The position numbers and the translations under genes were made by a program. Of a DNA stretch of 64,000 bases, positions 6,691-17,018 are shown piece after piece. The number at the start of each line of letters is the position of its first letter. Within the stretch, counting starts at the first letter, position 1. The stretch is from Pseudomonadota bacterium (GTDB lineage Bacteria; Pseudomonadota; Gammaproteobacteria; Burkholderiales; Gallionellaceae). The stretch covers positions 1 to 64,000 of the forward strand of contig JAJXUI010000013.1 of assembly GCA_021782995.1 (NCBI GenBank), read 5' to 3'. The notes below the pieces were generated by a model. The model worked only from the letters and a program-made list of their open reading frames with translations, searched no databases and had not been told where the DNA came from.

Positions 6691-8751
6691 TCAGACGCGA
6701 GTCAGCGGCAGTTCAAAGAAGAACTCGGTGCCTTTGCCTTCTGCACTGATGAAGTCGATGTTGCCGCCATGCTGTTCGATGATGGCCTTGGTGATGCTGA
6801 GCCCGAGACCTGAGCCGCCTTTGCTGCGGGTGTCAGAACTGTCGGCTTGCGAGAAGCGTTCAAACATCCTGCTTCTGAATGATTGTGGTATGCCATGACC
6901 ATGATCGAGGACGCTGATTTTTACATGGTCATCTGTTTTTTTCACAGATACCTCAATTGTTCCTCCTTCGCTGGAAAATTTAATGGCATTCGATAGCAGG
7001 TTCGCATAGACCTGCAGCAAGCGGTTTTCATCTGCTTGCAAAACCAGGCCTTCAGGTGCTTCGACCAGCTTCATGCTGACCTGGTACTGGCTGGCGTATC
7101 CTTCGGCCGCCTTGATCGCCTGTTCCGTAAGGGTTTTGATATCTACAGGTTTGTATTCCAGTCTGAATTTGCCTGAATCCATTTTCTCCAGATCCAGCAG
7201 GTCATTGATCATCACGGTCAGGCGTTCACTGTTGCTGTTTGCCATCTGCAGCAGTTCGCGCGCCTTTTCCGGAATCGAAGCAGAAAATGCACCGGTCAGC
7301 AGGCCAAGCGCACCGCGGATGGAAGTGAGTGGCGTGCGCAGTTCATGACTGACGATGGAGATGAATTCGCTTTTGATGTTTTCAAGTTTTTTGCGCTCAG
7401 TAATGTCGGTGATATAGCCGTGCCACAGGGTGCTTCCATCTTCCTGCTTTTCCGGCTTGGCATCGACATGCTGCCAGCTGATCTGCTTGTCCTTTGCAAT
7501 CAGGCGGAAATCGATGCTCCATGTTTTCAGCGTTTCGGCAGAGTTGCGTATGGAATTCCAGAACTGAAGGTGGTCGTCGGTGTGCAAATTGCTGAACGCA
7601 TCCTTGACCTCAACCGGTAGTTGGGTGCTGCTAAAAATCAGGATGTTGCTTGCACCGGGGCTAAGGTAGGGCATCAGGAAATTACCGTCAGTGGATTTCC
7701 TGATCTGGAACAGGGCGCCGGGAATCTGCTCGGACAAATCCTGCAGCATGCGCGAACTTTCTTCCCGCTGGCGTACCAGGCGAAGCAGCAATAATCCGCT
7801 CACCACCAGCGCAAGTATGCTGCCTCCTGCAATGAGTACGATGGCCCTGCTGGCGTTGCGCCAGCTGCCAAGGAAAAACTGGTCGGTGATGGTCAGGTTG
7901 AGCAGCAGCGGAAAGCGCTCAAGTGCGCGCACACTGCCCAGCCTGGCGACGGTAACGCCGGGATTATTGAAACGCGGCGATACCTGATAGATGACATCGC
8001 TGGTTTTTTTCTCTTTTTCGATAACGTTAAAGGTGGTGCCGGTTCTGTTGGCTTTACCGATCAGCTCTTCGATCATCGGCCATCTGGCCAGGAGCGTGAA
8101 ATCGTTTCGATATAATGAAATGCCGGCATCCTCACCGAGGTTAACGCCGAGTTTTTCATAGAATTGGGTGAACTGATCCACAGAAATGCCAACCAGCACG
8201 ATGCCGGCAAATTTTCCTTCTGTATCATTCAGTCTTTTGCTCAGATAGAAGACCAGCTTGCCGTTGCCCTTGTTCTTGACAGTTTTGCCGATAAACAGAC
8301 CGATATCGGCGGTGTCATGCTGGACCTTGAAATAATCGCGGTCGGCGAGATTGATCGGCTTGGGTGGCCAGGAACGGGTGAAGTTAAGGACATCCCCCTT
8401 GTCGTCAGTGACGGTGGCGACATCGATATAAGGCAGGTTGGTAATGCGTTCTTTCAGCTGATTGTGAAAAGACTGGTTCCTGACCCTTTTCCGGAGTTCG
8501 CCAGCATTGTGTACGTTCATCCTGTTGATGAGATCAATGATGCTATCCAGTGCCTGCAGTCCGGATGACATGGTCTGGTTGGTCTGGTCCGCCAGAATGA
8601 TTGTCATGTCGGACAGATAGTTCTTCCAGGTACTGATTTCCTTTTCACGCAATAGGTAAATATACAGTGCGCTTGCAGTCAGGATGATGGCGATGAGAAA
8701 GCCGATTGCGAGCAGGATGTAGCGTTTAACTGCAACATTTCTTGTACTCAT
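6691..8751 (-). CDS. Membrane sensor histidine kinase (Cache-PAS-HisKA-HATPase)
   Basis: A 686-residue orphan sensor kinase; a partner response regulator is not in the window. The first membrane segment is at about residues 11-33. The periplasmic region 40-290 looks like a dCache/PDC sensor (NLADRDYFKVQHD), followed by a second membrane segment at 303-325. A PAS-like domain occupies about 335-455 and ends in the typical WHGYITDITERKKLE. HisKA has the phospho-acceptor His469 (SIVSHELRTPL). The ATPase domain has its N-box at Asn588 (NLLSNAIKFS), DHGHGIP, and KGGSGLGLSI. The start is ATG 8751 with AGGAAG upstream; a longer frame to 8844 overlaps the lipoprotein gene. Confidence 0.92.
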   Translation of the reverse strand: MSTRNVAVKRYILLAIGFLIAIILTASALYIYLLREKEISTWKNYLSDMTIILADQTNQTMSSGLQALDSIIDLINRMNVHNAGELRKRVRNQSFHNQLKERITNLPYIDVATVTDDKGDVLNFTRSWPPKPINLADRDYFKVQHDTADIGLFIGKTVKNKGNGKLVFYLSKRLNDTEGKFAGIVLVGISVDQFTQFYEKLGVNLGEDAGISLYRNDFTLLARWPMIEELIGKANRTGTTFNVIEKEKKTSDVIYQVSPRFNNPGVTVARLGSVRALERFPLLLNLTITDQFFLGSWRNASRAIVLIAGGSILALVVSGLLLLRLVRQREESSRMLQDLSEQIPGALFQIRKSTDGNFLMPYLSPGASNILIFSSTQLPVEVKDAFSNLHTDDHLQFWNSIRNSAETLKTWSIDFRLIAKDKQISWQHVDAKPEKQEDGSTLWHGYITDITERKKLENIKSEFISIVSHELRTPLTSIRGALGLLTGAFSASIPEKARELLQMANSNSERLTVMINDLLDLEKMDSGKFRLEYKPVDIKTLTEQAIKAAEGYASQYQVSMKLVEAPEGLVLQADENRLLQVYANLLSNAIKFSSEGGTIEVSVKKTDDHVKISVLDHGHGIPQSFRSRMFERFSQADSSDTRSKGGSGLGLSITKAIIEQHGGNIDFISAEGKGTEFFFELPLTRV

Positions 8752-8778
8752 GGATTGTCGCTTCCTGCTGGAAACACG

Positions 8779-8805
8779 GGAACATTGCCTGAGAGGCAAT
8801 GTTCC
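8779..8805 (-). terminator. Perfect 11-bp hairpin between lipoprotein and kinase genes
   Basis: GGAACATTGCC-tgaga-GGCAATGTTCC is a perfect stem of 11 bp. It lies after the DUF4156 gene and before the kinase gene on the minus strand. There is no clear T run, so it may be a weak terminator, an attenuator or an RNA-stabilising hairpin. Confidence 0.45.
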
Positions 8806-8818
8806 TTGGCGGGCTATA

Positions 8819-9145
8819 TCAGGGACGGCACTTGTACATTTCAAACTGGCGTTTGCCCAGTTCCGGCGATTCGCCTTTCACCAGGGTATCCGCACCGTTA
8901 TCCACTGCATTGTTGCGCGCCATCTGGTACAGGTTGGATTCCACGTCTTCTTCGCTGCGCGGCAGGATGCCGATCTTGGCGATCACGGAAACATTGATCT
9001 TGCCTTTGGACTGGCAGTTCTTGACCTGGTCAGGATTGGCCAGGGAAACATGGTCGGAACCAGTTTTTTCACCGATGATGACGCTGGAGCAGGCGCTCAC
9101 AGCGACGAGGGACATCAGGGCAAACAGGGACTTGAGGGTGTTCAT
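8819..9145 (-). CDS. DUF4156-type small lipoprotein
   Basis: A 108-residue exported protein. The signal peptide MNTLKSLFALMSLVAVSAC ends in a lipobox (VSAC), predicting an outer-membrane or periplasm-facing lipoprotein. The mature part, with NPDQVKNCQSKGKINVSV and the late Cys in FEMYKC, resembles the DUF4156 (RcsF-like fold) family; the exact role is unknown. The start is set by AAAGGA about 7 nt upstream. The longer open frame to 9298 overlaps purB and is rejected. It starts 31 nt after the purB stop and may be co-transcribed. Confidence 0.8.
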   Translation of the reverse strand: MNTLKSLFALMSLVAVSACSSVIIGEKTGSDHVSLANPDQVKNCQSKGKINVSVIAKIGILPRSEEDVESNLYQMARNNAVDNGADTLVKGESPELGKRQFEMYKCRP

Positions 9146-9176
9146 GTTTAATCCTTTGCTATATTTAAAGTGGGTT

Positions 9177-10583
<1,407 letters not shown>

Positions 10584-10641
10584 TTACCTGTGATGCCGGG
10601 CTTGCGCAGGAGTTTTGCACGGACCTTCAGGTTGACCCGTC

Positions 10642-10683
10642 TTGATGCGGATCAAGACGTCATTGCGGGTAAGCATGCATAAT
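10642..10683 (+). promoter_or_regulatory. FNR/ANR-type class II promoter
   Basis: TTGATGCGGATCAA (10642-10655) is a perfect TTGAT-N4-ATCAA FNR box. CATAAT (10678-10683) is a good -10, giving a start near 10690. The FNR box is then centred about 41.5 bases upstream, the classic class II activator position. A CRP-like regulator with FNR specificity is the likely activator, so the downstream gene should respond to low oxygen. Confidence 0.75.
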
Positions 10684-10726
10684 GGCAAAACGAATACACA
10701 ACATAACCCTGAAGAGGAGCCTGGCC

Positions 10727-11134
10727 ATGTCACACTTTCATGCAGTAGTCTGGATCGATCATTCCGAAGCACACGTGATGCATATCAGTGCTGACGATGT
10801 CGAAGCCTCCATCGTGCGTCCGAAAAGTCCGCATCAGAAAGTTCACCACAAGCGGGGTCACGACAAGGGCGGGGCGGTCAGTCATGGCAAGAACCCGGAA
10901 GACGGGGATTTTTACCATGCGGTGGTGGAAGCGCTGAAAGGTGCTGGCGAAGTGCTGGTGGTGGGGCCGGCCAATGCCAAGCTGAACCTGATCAAGCATA
11001 TTCATGCGCATGATGCCCAGATGGCAGACAAGATTGTCGGCGTGGAAACGATTGATCATCCTACCGATGCACAACTGGTCGCCTATGCCCGCAAGTATTT
11101 TGTAGCGTCTGACCGCATGCGTCCGCAGCAGTAA
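10727..11134 (+). CDS. Small eRF1-domain-like protein ('translational machinery protein' type)
   Basis: The 135-residue protein begins MSHFHAVVWIDHSEAHVMH and has GEVLVVGPANAKLNLIKHIHAHDAQMADKIVGVETIDHPTD split across its second half. This pattern belongs to a conserved proteobacterial family often labelled 'translational machinery protein' because it resembles the C-terminal domain of peptide release factor eRF1. The precise function is unproven. ATG 10727 has AGGAG upstream; the longer open frame starts inside the -10 box and cannot be translated from this promoter. A His-rich segment (HQKVHHKRGHDKGG) lies near residues 35-50. FNR control would place it in an anaerobic or micro-oxic response. 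Confidence 0.75.
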   Translation: MSHFHAVVWIDHSEAHVMHISADDVEASIVRPKSPHQKVHHKRGHDKGGAVSHGKNPEDGDFYHAVVEALKGAGEVLVVGPANAKLNLIKHIHAHDAQMADKIVGVETIDHPTDAQLVAYARKYFVASDRMRPQQ

Positions 11135-11159
11135 GCAGTCCGGGAGTGTTTTAACCGAA

Positions 11160-11181
11160 GGCCGGCAAACTGCCGGCATTT

Positions 11182-11184
<3 letters not shown>
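11160..11184 (+). terminator. Intrinsic terminator
   Basis: GCCGGCA-aac-TGCCGGC followed by ATTTTTAT, directly after the FNR-driven gene; it reaches the 3' end of the convergent modA. Confidence 0.75.
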
Positions 11185-11949
<765 letters not shown>

Positions 11950-11972
11950 TTATGGCAGGGATTGAAAATGAT

Positions 11973-11998
11973 TCGATATGTTTTCGCATGCATATCGA
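11973..11998. promoter_or_regulatory. ModE-like operator
   Basis: TCGATATG-N10-CATATCGA is a perfect 8-bp-arm palindrome in the 71-bp gap between modE and modA. It resembles known ModE sites (CGnTATAT... palindromes) in base content and placement. Molybdate-bound ModE could repress modA here. Confidence 0.6.
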
Positions 11999-12011
11999 TG
12001 GGTAAAAATTT

Positions 12012-12362
12012 TTAGTCCATCTTGGCCCGCAGGCGCTCTATGGCGCGCATGTCGGCTGCAATTGCCTGCTGTGCCTTGATTTCCATAGCACGATATTGCG
12101 CCAGCAGGTCGGCGCCGAAGTCGGTCAGCTTCGCGCCACCGCCGCCGCTGCCACCGGTTAAAGTCTCGACCAATGGCTTCTGGAAGGACTGGTTCATTAC
12201 CTCCACCAGGTTCCACGCCCGGCGATATGACATCTTCATCACCCGCGCCGCGGCAGAAATGGAGCCGGTGCGGGCAATCGCTTCCATCAGGCTGGCCTTG
12301 CCGGGTCCCATTGCAATCTGGTCGCCAGAATAAATCCTGAATCTGAATTCGCGTCTGGTCAT
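12012..12362 (-). CDS. ModE N-terminal-type molybdate regulator (single HTH domain)
   Basis: The 116-residue protein corresponds to the winged-helix DNA-binding half of ModE: LMEAIARTGSISAAARVMKMSYRRAWNLVEVMN is the LysR-like helix-turn-helix of the family, and GGSGGGGAKLTDFGADLL is the wing. The C-terminal Mop/TOBE domains that bind molybdate in E. coli ModE are absent. Such short ModE forms exist; how they sense molybdate is unclear. ATG 12362 is preferred over an in-frame ATG 54 nt upstream by alignment with family N-termini. modA lies downstream in the same direction. Confidence 0.85.
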   Translation of the reverse strand: MTRREFRFRIYSGDQIAMGPGKASLMEAIARTGSISAAARVMKMSYRRAWNLVEVMNQSFQKPLVETLTGGSGGGGAKLTDFGADLLAQYRAMEIKAQQAIAADMRAIERLRAKMD

Positions 12363-12457
12363 GGTGATATTCCAAAATATATTCGGAAGCATAACGGAAG
12401 GGTGGCGCCTGGTCAAAGCAGGGGTGCTGCTCCAGTGATGGATGGTGGTGGATGTTG

Positions 12458-12498
12458 TTTTTAATATGTTGATTTAATTAAATAATATGGAATATTGA
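12458..12498. repeat. AT-rich boundary stretch
   Basis: TTTAATATGTTGATTTAATTAAATAATATGG in the 243-bp gap between modE and mnmA. It resembles the other AT-rich boundary repeats; no gene is seen in this gap. Confidence 0.4.
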
Positions 12499-12605
12499 TG
12501 CGGGGGGTGTGTCGCCATTTACACGGCAAGCTACACGGGTGTACGCAATTGCAATCGGCAGTATTCTGTTTCGTAATATTTTGTGGAATATAGCCTGGTG
12601 GTGGA

Positions 12606-13682
12606 TCAGAGGATGATACCGCCGCCCAGACAAATGGCGCCATCATAGGCGACCACGGATTGCCCCGGGGTAACGGCCCATTGTGCTTGGGTGAATGTGA
12701 ACTTCACCTGATCATTCTGTTCCGGTGAAACGGAGCAGGGTGCATCTTCCTGGCGGTAGCGGGTCTTGGCTGCATATTGCTGCGCTATATCGGGTGCGTT
12801 GCCACTGATCCAGTGCATGTCCATGGCGGTGAGATCATGTTTCAGCAATAGTGGGTGGTCATGTCCCTGCACAACGATTAATTTGTTGCGCTGCATGTCT
12901 TTCGCTGCGACAAACCATGGCTCGCCCGTGGATTTCTTGCCGCCGCCGATGCCCAGGCCCTGGCGCTGGCCGATGGTATAGAAGTAGAGTCCCATGTGTT
13001 TGCCCATGACTTCGCCTTCAGGGGTTACCATCTCCCCCGGTTGCGTGGGCAGGTAGCGATTGAGGAATTCACGGAAGGGCCGCTCGCCGATAAAGCAGAT
13101 GCCGGTGCTGTCCTTCTTGGCGTAGTTGGACAGATTGTGTTCCTCGGCGATCTTGCGTACTTCGGACTTCAGTAATTTACCGAGCGGGAACATGGCCCTG
13201 GAAAGCTGCTGCTGGTTGAGGCGGTGCAGGAAATAGCTCTGGTCCTTGCTCGCATCATCCGCTTTGAGTAACTGGAACAGTCCATCCACCTCGCGCACCT
13301 GCGCATAGTGCCCGGTGGCGATCTTGTGTGCACCAAGCTGGAGGGCATGGTCGAGAAAGGCCTTGAACTTGATTTCTGAATTGCACAGGATGTCCGGGTT
13401 CGGTGTGCGTCCAGCCTGGTATTCGCGCAGGAAGTAGCTGAATACGCGCTCCTTGTACTCCCTGGCAAAGTTCACCGCTTCCAGCGGAATGTCGATGGTA
13501 TCGGCTACCGAGGCGGCATCGATCAGGTCCTGCTTAGAGGAGCAGTATTCGTCGGTGTCATCATCTTCCCAGTTTTTCATGAACAGGCCGATGACATCAT
13601 AGCCCTGCTGTTTCAGCAGCAGGGCAGTGACGGCGGAATCGACGCCGCCGGACATGCCGACCACGACACGTTGCTTATTCAT
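12606..13682 (-). CDS. mnmA: tRNA-specific 2-thiouridylase
   Basis: MnmA uses ATP and sulfur from the IscS/Tus relay to convert U34 of Lys, Glu and Gln tRNAs to 2-thiouridine. The 358-residue protein carries the PP-loop [17 protein letters not shown] at the N-terminus. The catalytic Cys is in [12 protein letters not shown] and the second Cys in [17 protein letters not shown]; both are present. The N-terminus overlaps the upstream NUDIX gene by 8 bp, the same NUDIX-mnmA pairing known from enterobacteria. Confidence 0.96.
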   Translation of the reverse strand: MNKQRVVVGMSGGVDSAVTALLLKQQGYDVIGLFMKNWEDDDTDEYCSSKQDLIDAASVADTIDIPLEAVNFAREYKERVFSYFLREYQAGRTPNPDILCNSEIKFKAFLDHALQLGAHKIATGHYAQVREVDGLFQLLKADDASKDQSYFLHRLNQQQLSRAMFPLGKLLKSEVRKIAEEHNLSNYAKKDSTGICFIGERPFREFLNRYLPTQPGEMVTPEGEVMGKHMGLYFYTIGQRQGLGIGGGKKSTGEPWFVAAKDMQRNKLIVVQGHDHPLLLKHDLTAMDMHWISGNAPDIAQQYAAKTRYRQEDAPCSVSPEQNDQVKFTFTQAQWAVTPGQSVVAYDGAICLGGGIIL

Positions 13683-14130
13683 AATGGGTCACCAGTTCCA
13701 GCGGATAGCGCTTGCCGGCGAGGTAATCTTCCACGCATTGCAGGATCAGCGGACTGCGATGCCGCTCCGTCGTTGCGCGAATTTCATCCAGCGTCATCCA
13801 CACTGCACGCACGATGCCGGTATCCAGTTTTTGTCCCGGATGATGCCTGAGTATCTTTCCGGCAAACGCAAAGCGCAGATAGGTGGTGTTGGCATGGGCT
13901 GCATGCCAGCGGTATACCCCGACCAGGAATTCGGGTTCAATGTCGTACGCGGTTTCTTCCAGTGCTTCACGCACCACGGCTTGCTGCAGTGATTCGTGTG
14001 CTTCCATGTGTCCGGCGGGCTGGTTGAATTTCAGTCCCTGAGAGGTTTCCTCTTCCACCAGCAGGAAGCGCCCGTCCTGCTCGAGGATCGCGGCCACGGT
14101 GACATGGGGTTTCCAGATAGTGTCTGTCAT
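13675..14130 (-). CDS. NUDIX hydrolase, NudJ-like phosphatase
   Basis: A 151-residue NUDIX protein. The motif reads [25 protein letters not shown] in two parts: the leading GHMEAHES and the metal-binding REALEET helix, corresponding to Gx5Ex7REUxEExGU. Context (directly upstream of and overlapping mnmA) and length point to the NudJ (YmfB) group, which hydrolyses thiamin-pyrophosphate-type substrates. The C-terminal [19 protein letters not shown] is also like that group. Substrate is inferred, not shown. The rhodanese gene ends 4 nt upstream, so the three genes probably form one transcript. Confidence 0.88.
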   Translation of the reverse strand: MTDTIWKPHVTVAAILEQDGRFLLVEEETSQGLKFNQPAGHMEAHESLQQAVVREALEETAYDIEPEFLVGVYRWHAAHANTTYLRFAFAGKILRHHPGQKLDTGIVRAVWMTLDEIRATTERHRSPLILQCVEDYLAGKRYPLELVTHYE

Positions 14131-14134
14131 GGTT

Positions 14135-14542
14135 TCAGTTACGCTCCAGGGGCAAGCCCTCGCTGATCCATTGTGTGATGCCGTTTTTCACGTTGTAGAT
14201 TTTTTTATATCCCAGCTGTTCGGCCAGTGCCTGTGACAGCACGCCGGTGCGGTGGCCAGTACGGCAGATCAGGATGACCGGATCATTCTTGCCGATGGCA
14301 TGGGTAAACTTGCCGACAAAATCGGGCATGATTTTTCCGTTCGCATCAACAAAGGTCAGCTTATGGCTGCCTTTGAGGATGCCTGTCTGTTTCCATTCCT
14401 CTTCCCGGCGGATGTCGAACACCGGGATGCCCTTGGCCTGCAGTGCTTGCAGCTGCTGGTTGTTGATGTCAGTGATTGCGCTGTCGGCGAACGCAATGCT
14501 TGGTAAAATATTTAATAAAAACAGAAGGGAGCTGAATTTCAT
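14135..14542 (-). CDS. Exported rhodanese-like protein
   Basis: A single-domain rhodanese of 135 residues with a Sec signal peptide (MKFSSLLFLLNILPSIAFA). The active-site loop ICRTGHRTG has the catalytic Cys of sulfurtransferases. FDIRREEEWKQTGILKGS and NVKNGITQWISEGLPL are typical family blocks. It should transfer sulfane sulfur in the periplasm, but the donor and acceptor are unknown. It precedes the NUDIX and mnmA genes; a functional tie to tRNA thiolation is doubtful because of the export signal. Confidence 0.88.
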   Translation of the reverse strand: MKFSSLLFLLNILPSIAFADSAITDINNQQLQALQAKGIPVFDIRREEEWKQTGILKGSHKLTFVDANGKIMPDFVGKFTHAIGKNDPVILICRTGHRTGVLSQALAEQLGYKKIYNVKNGITQWISEGLPLERN

Positions 14543-14640
14543 CGGGAGCCTGTAGCGTTGCTGGCCAGGATTGGCGGGCGCTTATTTTAACATCAGGTGA
14601 AAATCCGCCCAACGTAGTACAGGATGAATGTTGCAGGCAC

Positions 14641-14668
14641 AAAAAAAGCAGGGGGTACCCTGCTTTTT
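14641..14668 (-). terminator. Intrinsic terminator (works on both strands)
   Basis: AAAAAGCAGGG-ggt-ACCCTGCTTTTT, 20 bases past the stop of the small Lys/Ala-rich protein gene on the minus strand; A and T runs flank both sides. Confidence 0.85.
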
Positions 14669-14687
14669 CCGTTCAGTTGCCTGAGAA

Positions 14688-14879
14688 TTACTTAGTTGCG
14701 TCAGCTTTGGCTTTCTTGGACTTCTTGGCTTTTTTGGCCTTGGCTTTGTGTGCCTTCTTGGCTGGAGCGGGTGCTTCTGCAGCAGGCTTCTCAGCTGGCG
14801 CAGCAGCTTCTTCAGCGATGGCGGACATGCTCAGGGAAGTTGCGAAAGCGATAGCGATCAGGGAGGAAATCAGTTTCAT
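14688..14879 (-). CDS. Small exported Lys/Ala-rich protein
   Basis: A 63-residue protein with a clear signal peptide (MKLISSLIAIAFATSLSMSAIA). The mature part of about 40 residues is almost only Ala, Pro, Glu and Lys: an acidic Ala/Pro stretch followed by repeated KKA/AKKSKK units. It resembles histone H1-like tails but is exported, so a role in the envelope or in binding polyanions is more likely than chromosome packing. GGAG lies 7 nt before the ATG; an ATG 12 nt upstream lacks such a site. It has its own terminator, so it is a genuine separate gene. Function unknown. Confidence 0.75.
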   Translation of the reverse strand: MKLISSLIAIAFATSLSMSAIAEEAAAPAEKPAAEAPAPAKKAHKAKAKKAKKSKKAKADATK

Positions 14880-15012
14880 GTAGCACTCCAATTCTCAGTA
14901 GGTTGATAAACGTTTATGACACCTAGCGTGTCGCAACCATTAACGCGGCAGTTTTGTAATGCGTTGACAGGTGTTAGCAAAATAATTCCCTGTCAGCGGA
15001 TGAGCTGAAAGT

Positions 15013-15053
15013 ATTTTAAATAATATAATTTAATCAATATATTATAAATTATC
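15013..15053. repeat. AT-rich boundary repeat
   Basis: TTTTAAATAATATAATTTAA followed by TCAATATATTATAAATTAT, lying directly past the amylosucrase stop. It shares TAATCAATATATTATA with 6633-6648 and is close to the stretches at 46855-46884 and 61511-61545. Confidence 0.55.
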
Positions 15054-15064
15054 GACTTGGGGGG

Positions 15065-17017
15065 TCAATCCTTCAGCCAGTACCAGGACAGGGCTGGAAT
15101 CAGGACGCTGCCATTGCTGGCTTTCAGTTGGTTGCCGCTGCACAGGTCGAGCATTTCTTCCTGCAGGAACAGGTGATGGGCTTGCAGATCGGAAAGTTCC
15201 AGCAGCTGGGTCTGGGTATTGAAGTTGCCAATGACCAGCACCCGGTTACGGCTGTTTTGCGGGTCGGTACGGGTAAAGGCAAGCAGGTTCGGGTTGCCGA
15301 GCGTGAGCAGCTGTCGGTTGTCCTGATCGGCAAAGGCGGTGGTTTCCTTGCGCAGGGCGATCAATTTTTTCAGTGCGTGGAAAATGCGGTATTCGACTGT
15401 GCCGGGGTGTTTGCGCTGTTCTGCCTTTTCCCAGTCGAAATGTGACCGATGCATCCAGCGGTTGTCGTTGCGCTTGGCATCATCCAGCAGGTAGGCCGTG
15501 CTGTTGAGGGTGCCGATGGCGTCTCCGTAATACAGCAGCGGTATGCCACCAAAGGCGAGAATCATGCTGTGCAATAGCAGGACGGTCTGTATCGCCACTT
15601 GTACCGCCGCGTCATCCTGCTGTTCCAGGGCGATTTCCAGTCCGACCAGTGACGCCAGCGATCCGGAGATGCGCGCATCCCCGGTTTTCGGGTTTTCGCC
15701 AAACGGCAAGCCGCGTGCCGGGGAGGTTGGAAACTTGCCGGTAAAGTAGTCCACGAGGAAACGGCGGTGCAGGGCAGGGTCGTATCCCGAGAGTCGTGCA
15801 TCATTGTCGTCGAAGCCCAGGCCGATATCGTCATGGCAACGCACGTAGTTCAGCCAGGTGGCGCGGTCCAGCTTGACCGGCAGGTTTTTCACGCCCAGGT
15901 TGAGCAGGCGCGCATTCTTGGTGGCAACTGCGTCCCATAGCAGCGACATGAAGGTGGCGTTATAGGCAATTTCGCACTCCTTGGCGTTGATCGCATCTTC
16001 ACCGAAATATTTGGCGATTTCGCTGGGTGCGACGATGGCTTCGGCGATGAACAGCACGCCGGGTGCAGTGACCTGGCAGCAATCCTTCATCAGTTGCAGC
16101 AGCAGATGGGCTTCGCGCTCATTCTGGCAAGTGCTGCCGATTTTTTTCCACAGGAATGCCACGGCATCCAGGCGCAGGATGTCCGCGCCGCGATTGGCCC
16201 AGTACAGGATGATGTCTATCATCTCGATCAGCACGGCCGGATTGTGGTAGTTCAGGTCCCACTGGTAGTGGTTGAATACCGTCATCACCCATTTCCCCAT
16301 TTCCTCATTCCAGGTGAAGTTGCCGGGCGAAGTGAACGGGAAAATTTCCGGCATGGTTTCTTCGTAGATGTCCGGCAGTTCACGACTGTCAAAGAGATAG
16401 TAATAGTCCTGGAACTTCTTTTCCCCGCTGCGCGCGCGCTTTGCCCATTCGTGCTCGTTGGATGTGTGGTTGACCACCACATCCAGCGCCAGCAACATGT
16501 CGCGTTTCCTCAGGGAAGCGGTCAGGGCTTCAAGATCTTCGATCGATCCGAAGCGCTGGTCGAGCTGGTAGTAATCGCGCACAGCGTAACCGCCATCGTT
16601 GTTTTCCGGAGGGCAGTCCAGCATCGGCATGACGTGCAGCATGTTGATGCCCAGGTCCTGCAGGTAGGGCAGCTTGCTGCGCAGACCTGTCAGATCATCT
16701 GCAAAGCGGTCGCAATACAGTGCCATGCCCACCCATTTCTGATGCAGGAACCAGTTGTGATCCTTTTCCCGGGCGAGGTCGGATTTGCGCAAATGCGGAC
16801 TGCGTTCGATGTAGCGCGCCGCGAGCGTTTCGACCAGGCTGACCATCTGTTCCCTGAAATCCCCGCGTTCACCATACAGCATCTTGAACAGGGAATGGAT
16901 GGCATAGAAATTAGCACCGAGACGGATGTAGAAATGTCGCAGCTTGAGATTGCGTATTTCCGGTCTCAGTTCGTCGAGGATTTCGTTCAGCAGTGAGTGG
17001 GAAACCTGTTCGTACAT
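15065..17017 (-). CDS. ams: Amylosucrase (GH13 family)
   Basis: Amylosucrase splits sucrose and transfers the glucosyl unit to a growing alpha-1,4-glucan, releasing fructose. The 650 residues match the family. Region I is DVVVNHTSNEHEW (about 179-191). The nucleophile is Asp284 (ILRLDAVAFLWK), the acid/base Glu326 (VLFIAEAI) and the transition-state Asp397 in YVRCHDDIG. The N-terminal helical domain typical of GH13_4 is present. It is last in the minus-strand sucrose operon, 1 nt after the phosphatase gene. There it can turn stored sucrose into glycogen-like glucan plus fructose, which the fructokinase re-phosphorylates. Confidence 0.93.
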   Translation of the reverse strand: MYEQVSHSLLNEILDELRPEIRNLKLRHFYIRLGANFYAIHSLFKMLYGERGDFREQMVSLVETLAARYIERSPHLRKSDLAREKDHNWFLHQKWVGMALYCDRFADDLTGLRSKLPYLQDLGINMLHVMPMLDCPPENNDGGYAVRDYYQLDQRFGSIEDLEALTASLRKRDMLLALDVVVNHTSNEHEWAKRARSGEKKFQDYYYLFDSRELPDIYEETMPEIFPFTSPGNFTWNEEMGKWVMTVFNHYQWDLNYHNPAVLIEMIDIILYWANRGADILRLDAVAFLWKKIGSTCQNEREAHLLLQLMKDCCQVTAPGVLFIAEAIVAPSEIAKYFGEDAINAKECEIAYNATFMSLLWDAVATKNARLLNLGVKNLPVKLDRATWLNYVRCHDDIGLGFDDNDARLSGYDPALHRRFLVDYFTGKFPTSPARGLPFGENPKTGDARISGSLASLVGLEIALEQQDDAAVQVAIQTVLLLHSMILAFGGIPLLYYGDAIGTLNSTAYLLDDAKRNDNRWMHRSHFDWEKAEQRKHPGTVEYRIFHALKKLIALRKETTAFADQDNRQLLTLGNPNLLAFTRTDPQNSRNRVLVIGNFNTQTQLLELSDLQAHHLFLQEEMLDLCSGNQLKASNGSVLIPALSWYWLKD

Positions 17018-17018
17018 G

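Noticed and set aside
8750-9151. Plus-strand frames antisense to the DUF4156 lipoprotein
   Set aside because: The minus-strand frame has signal peptide, lipobox and ribosome site; the opposite frames have none.
16094-16996. 300-codon plus-strand frame inside amylosucrase
   Set aside because: Antisense shadow of a gene with all catalytic motifs; no ribosome site and no family resemblance.
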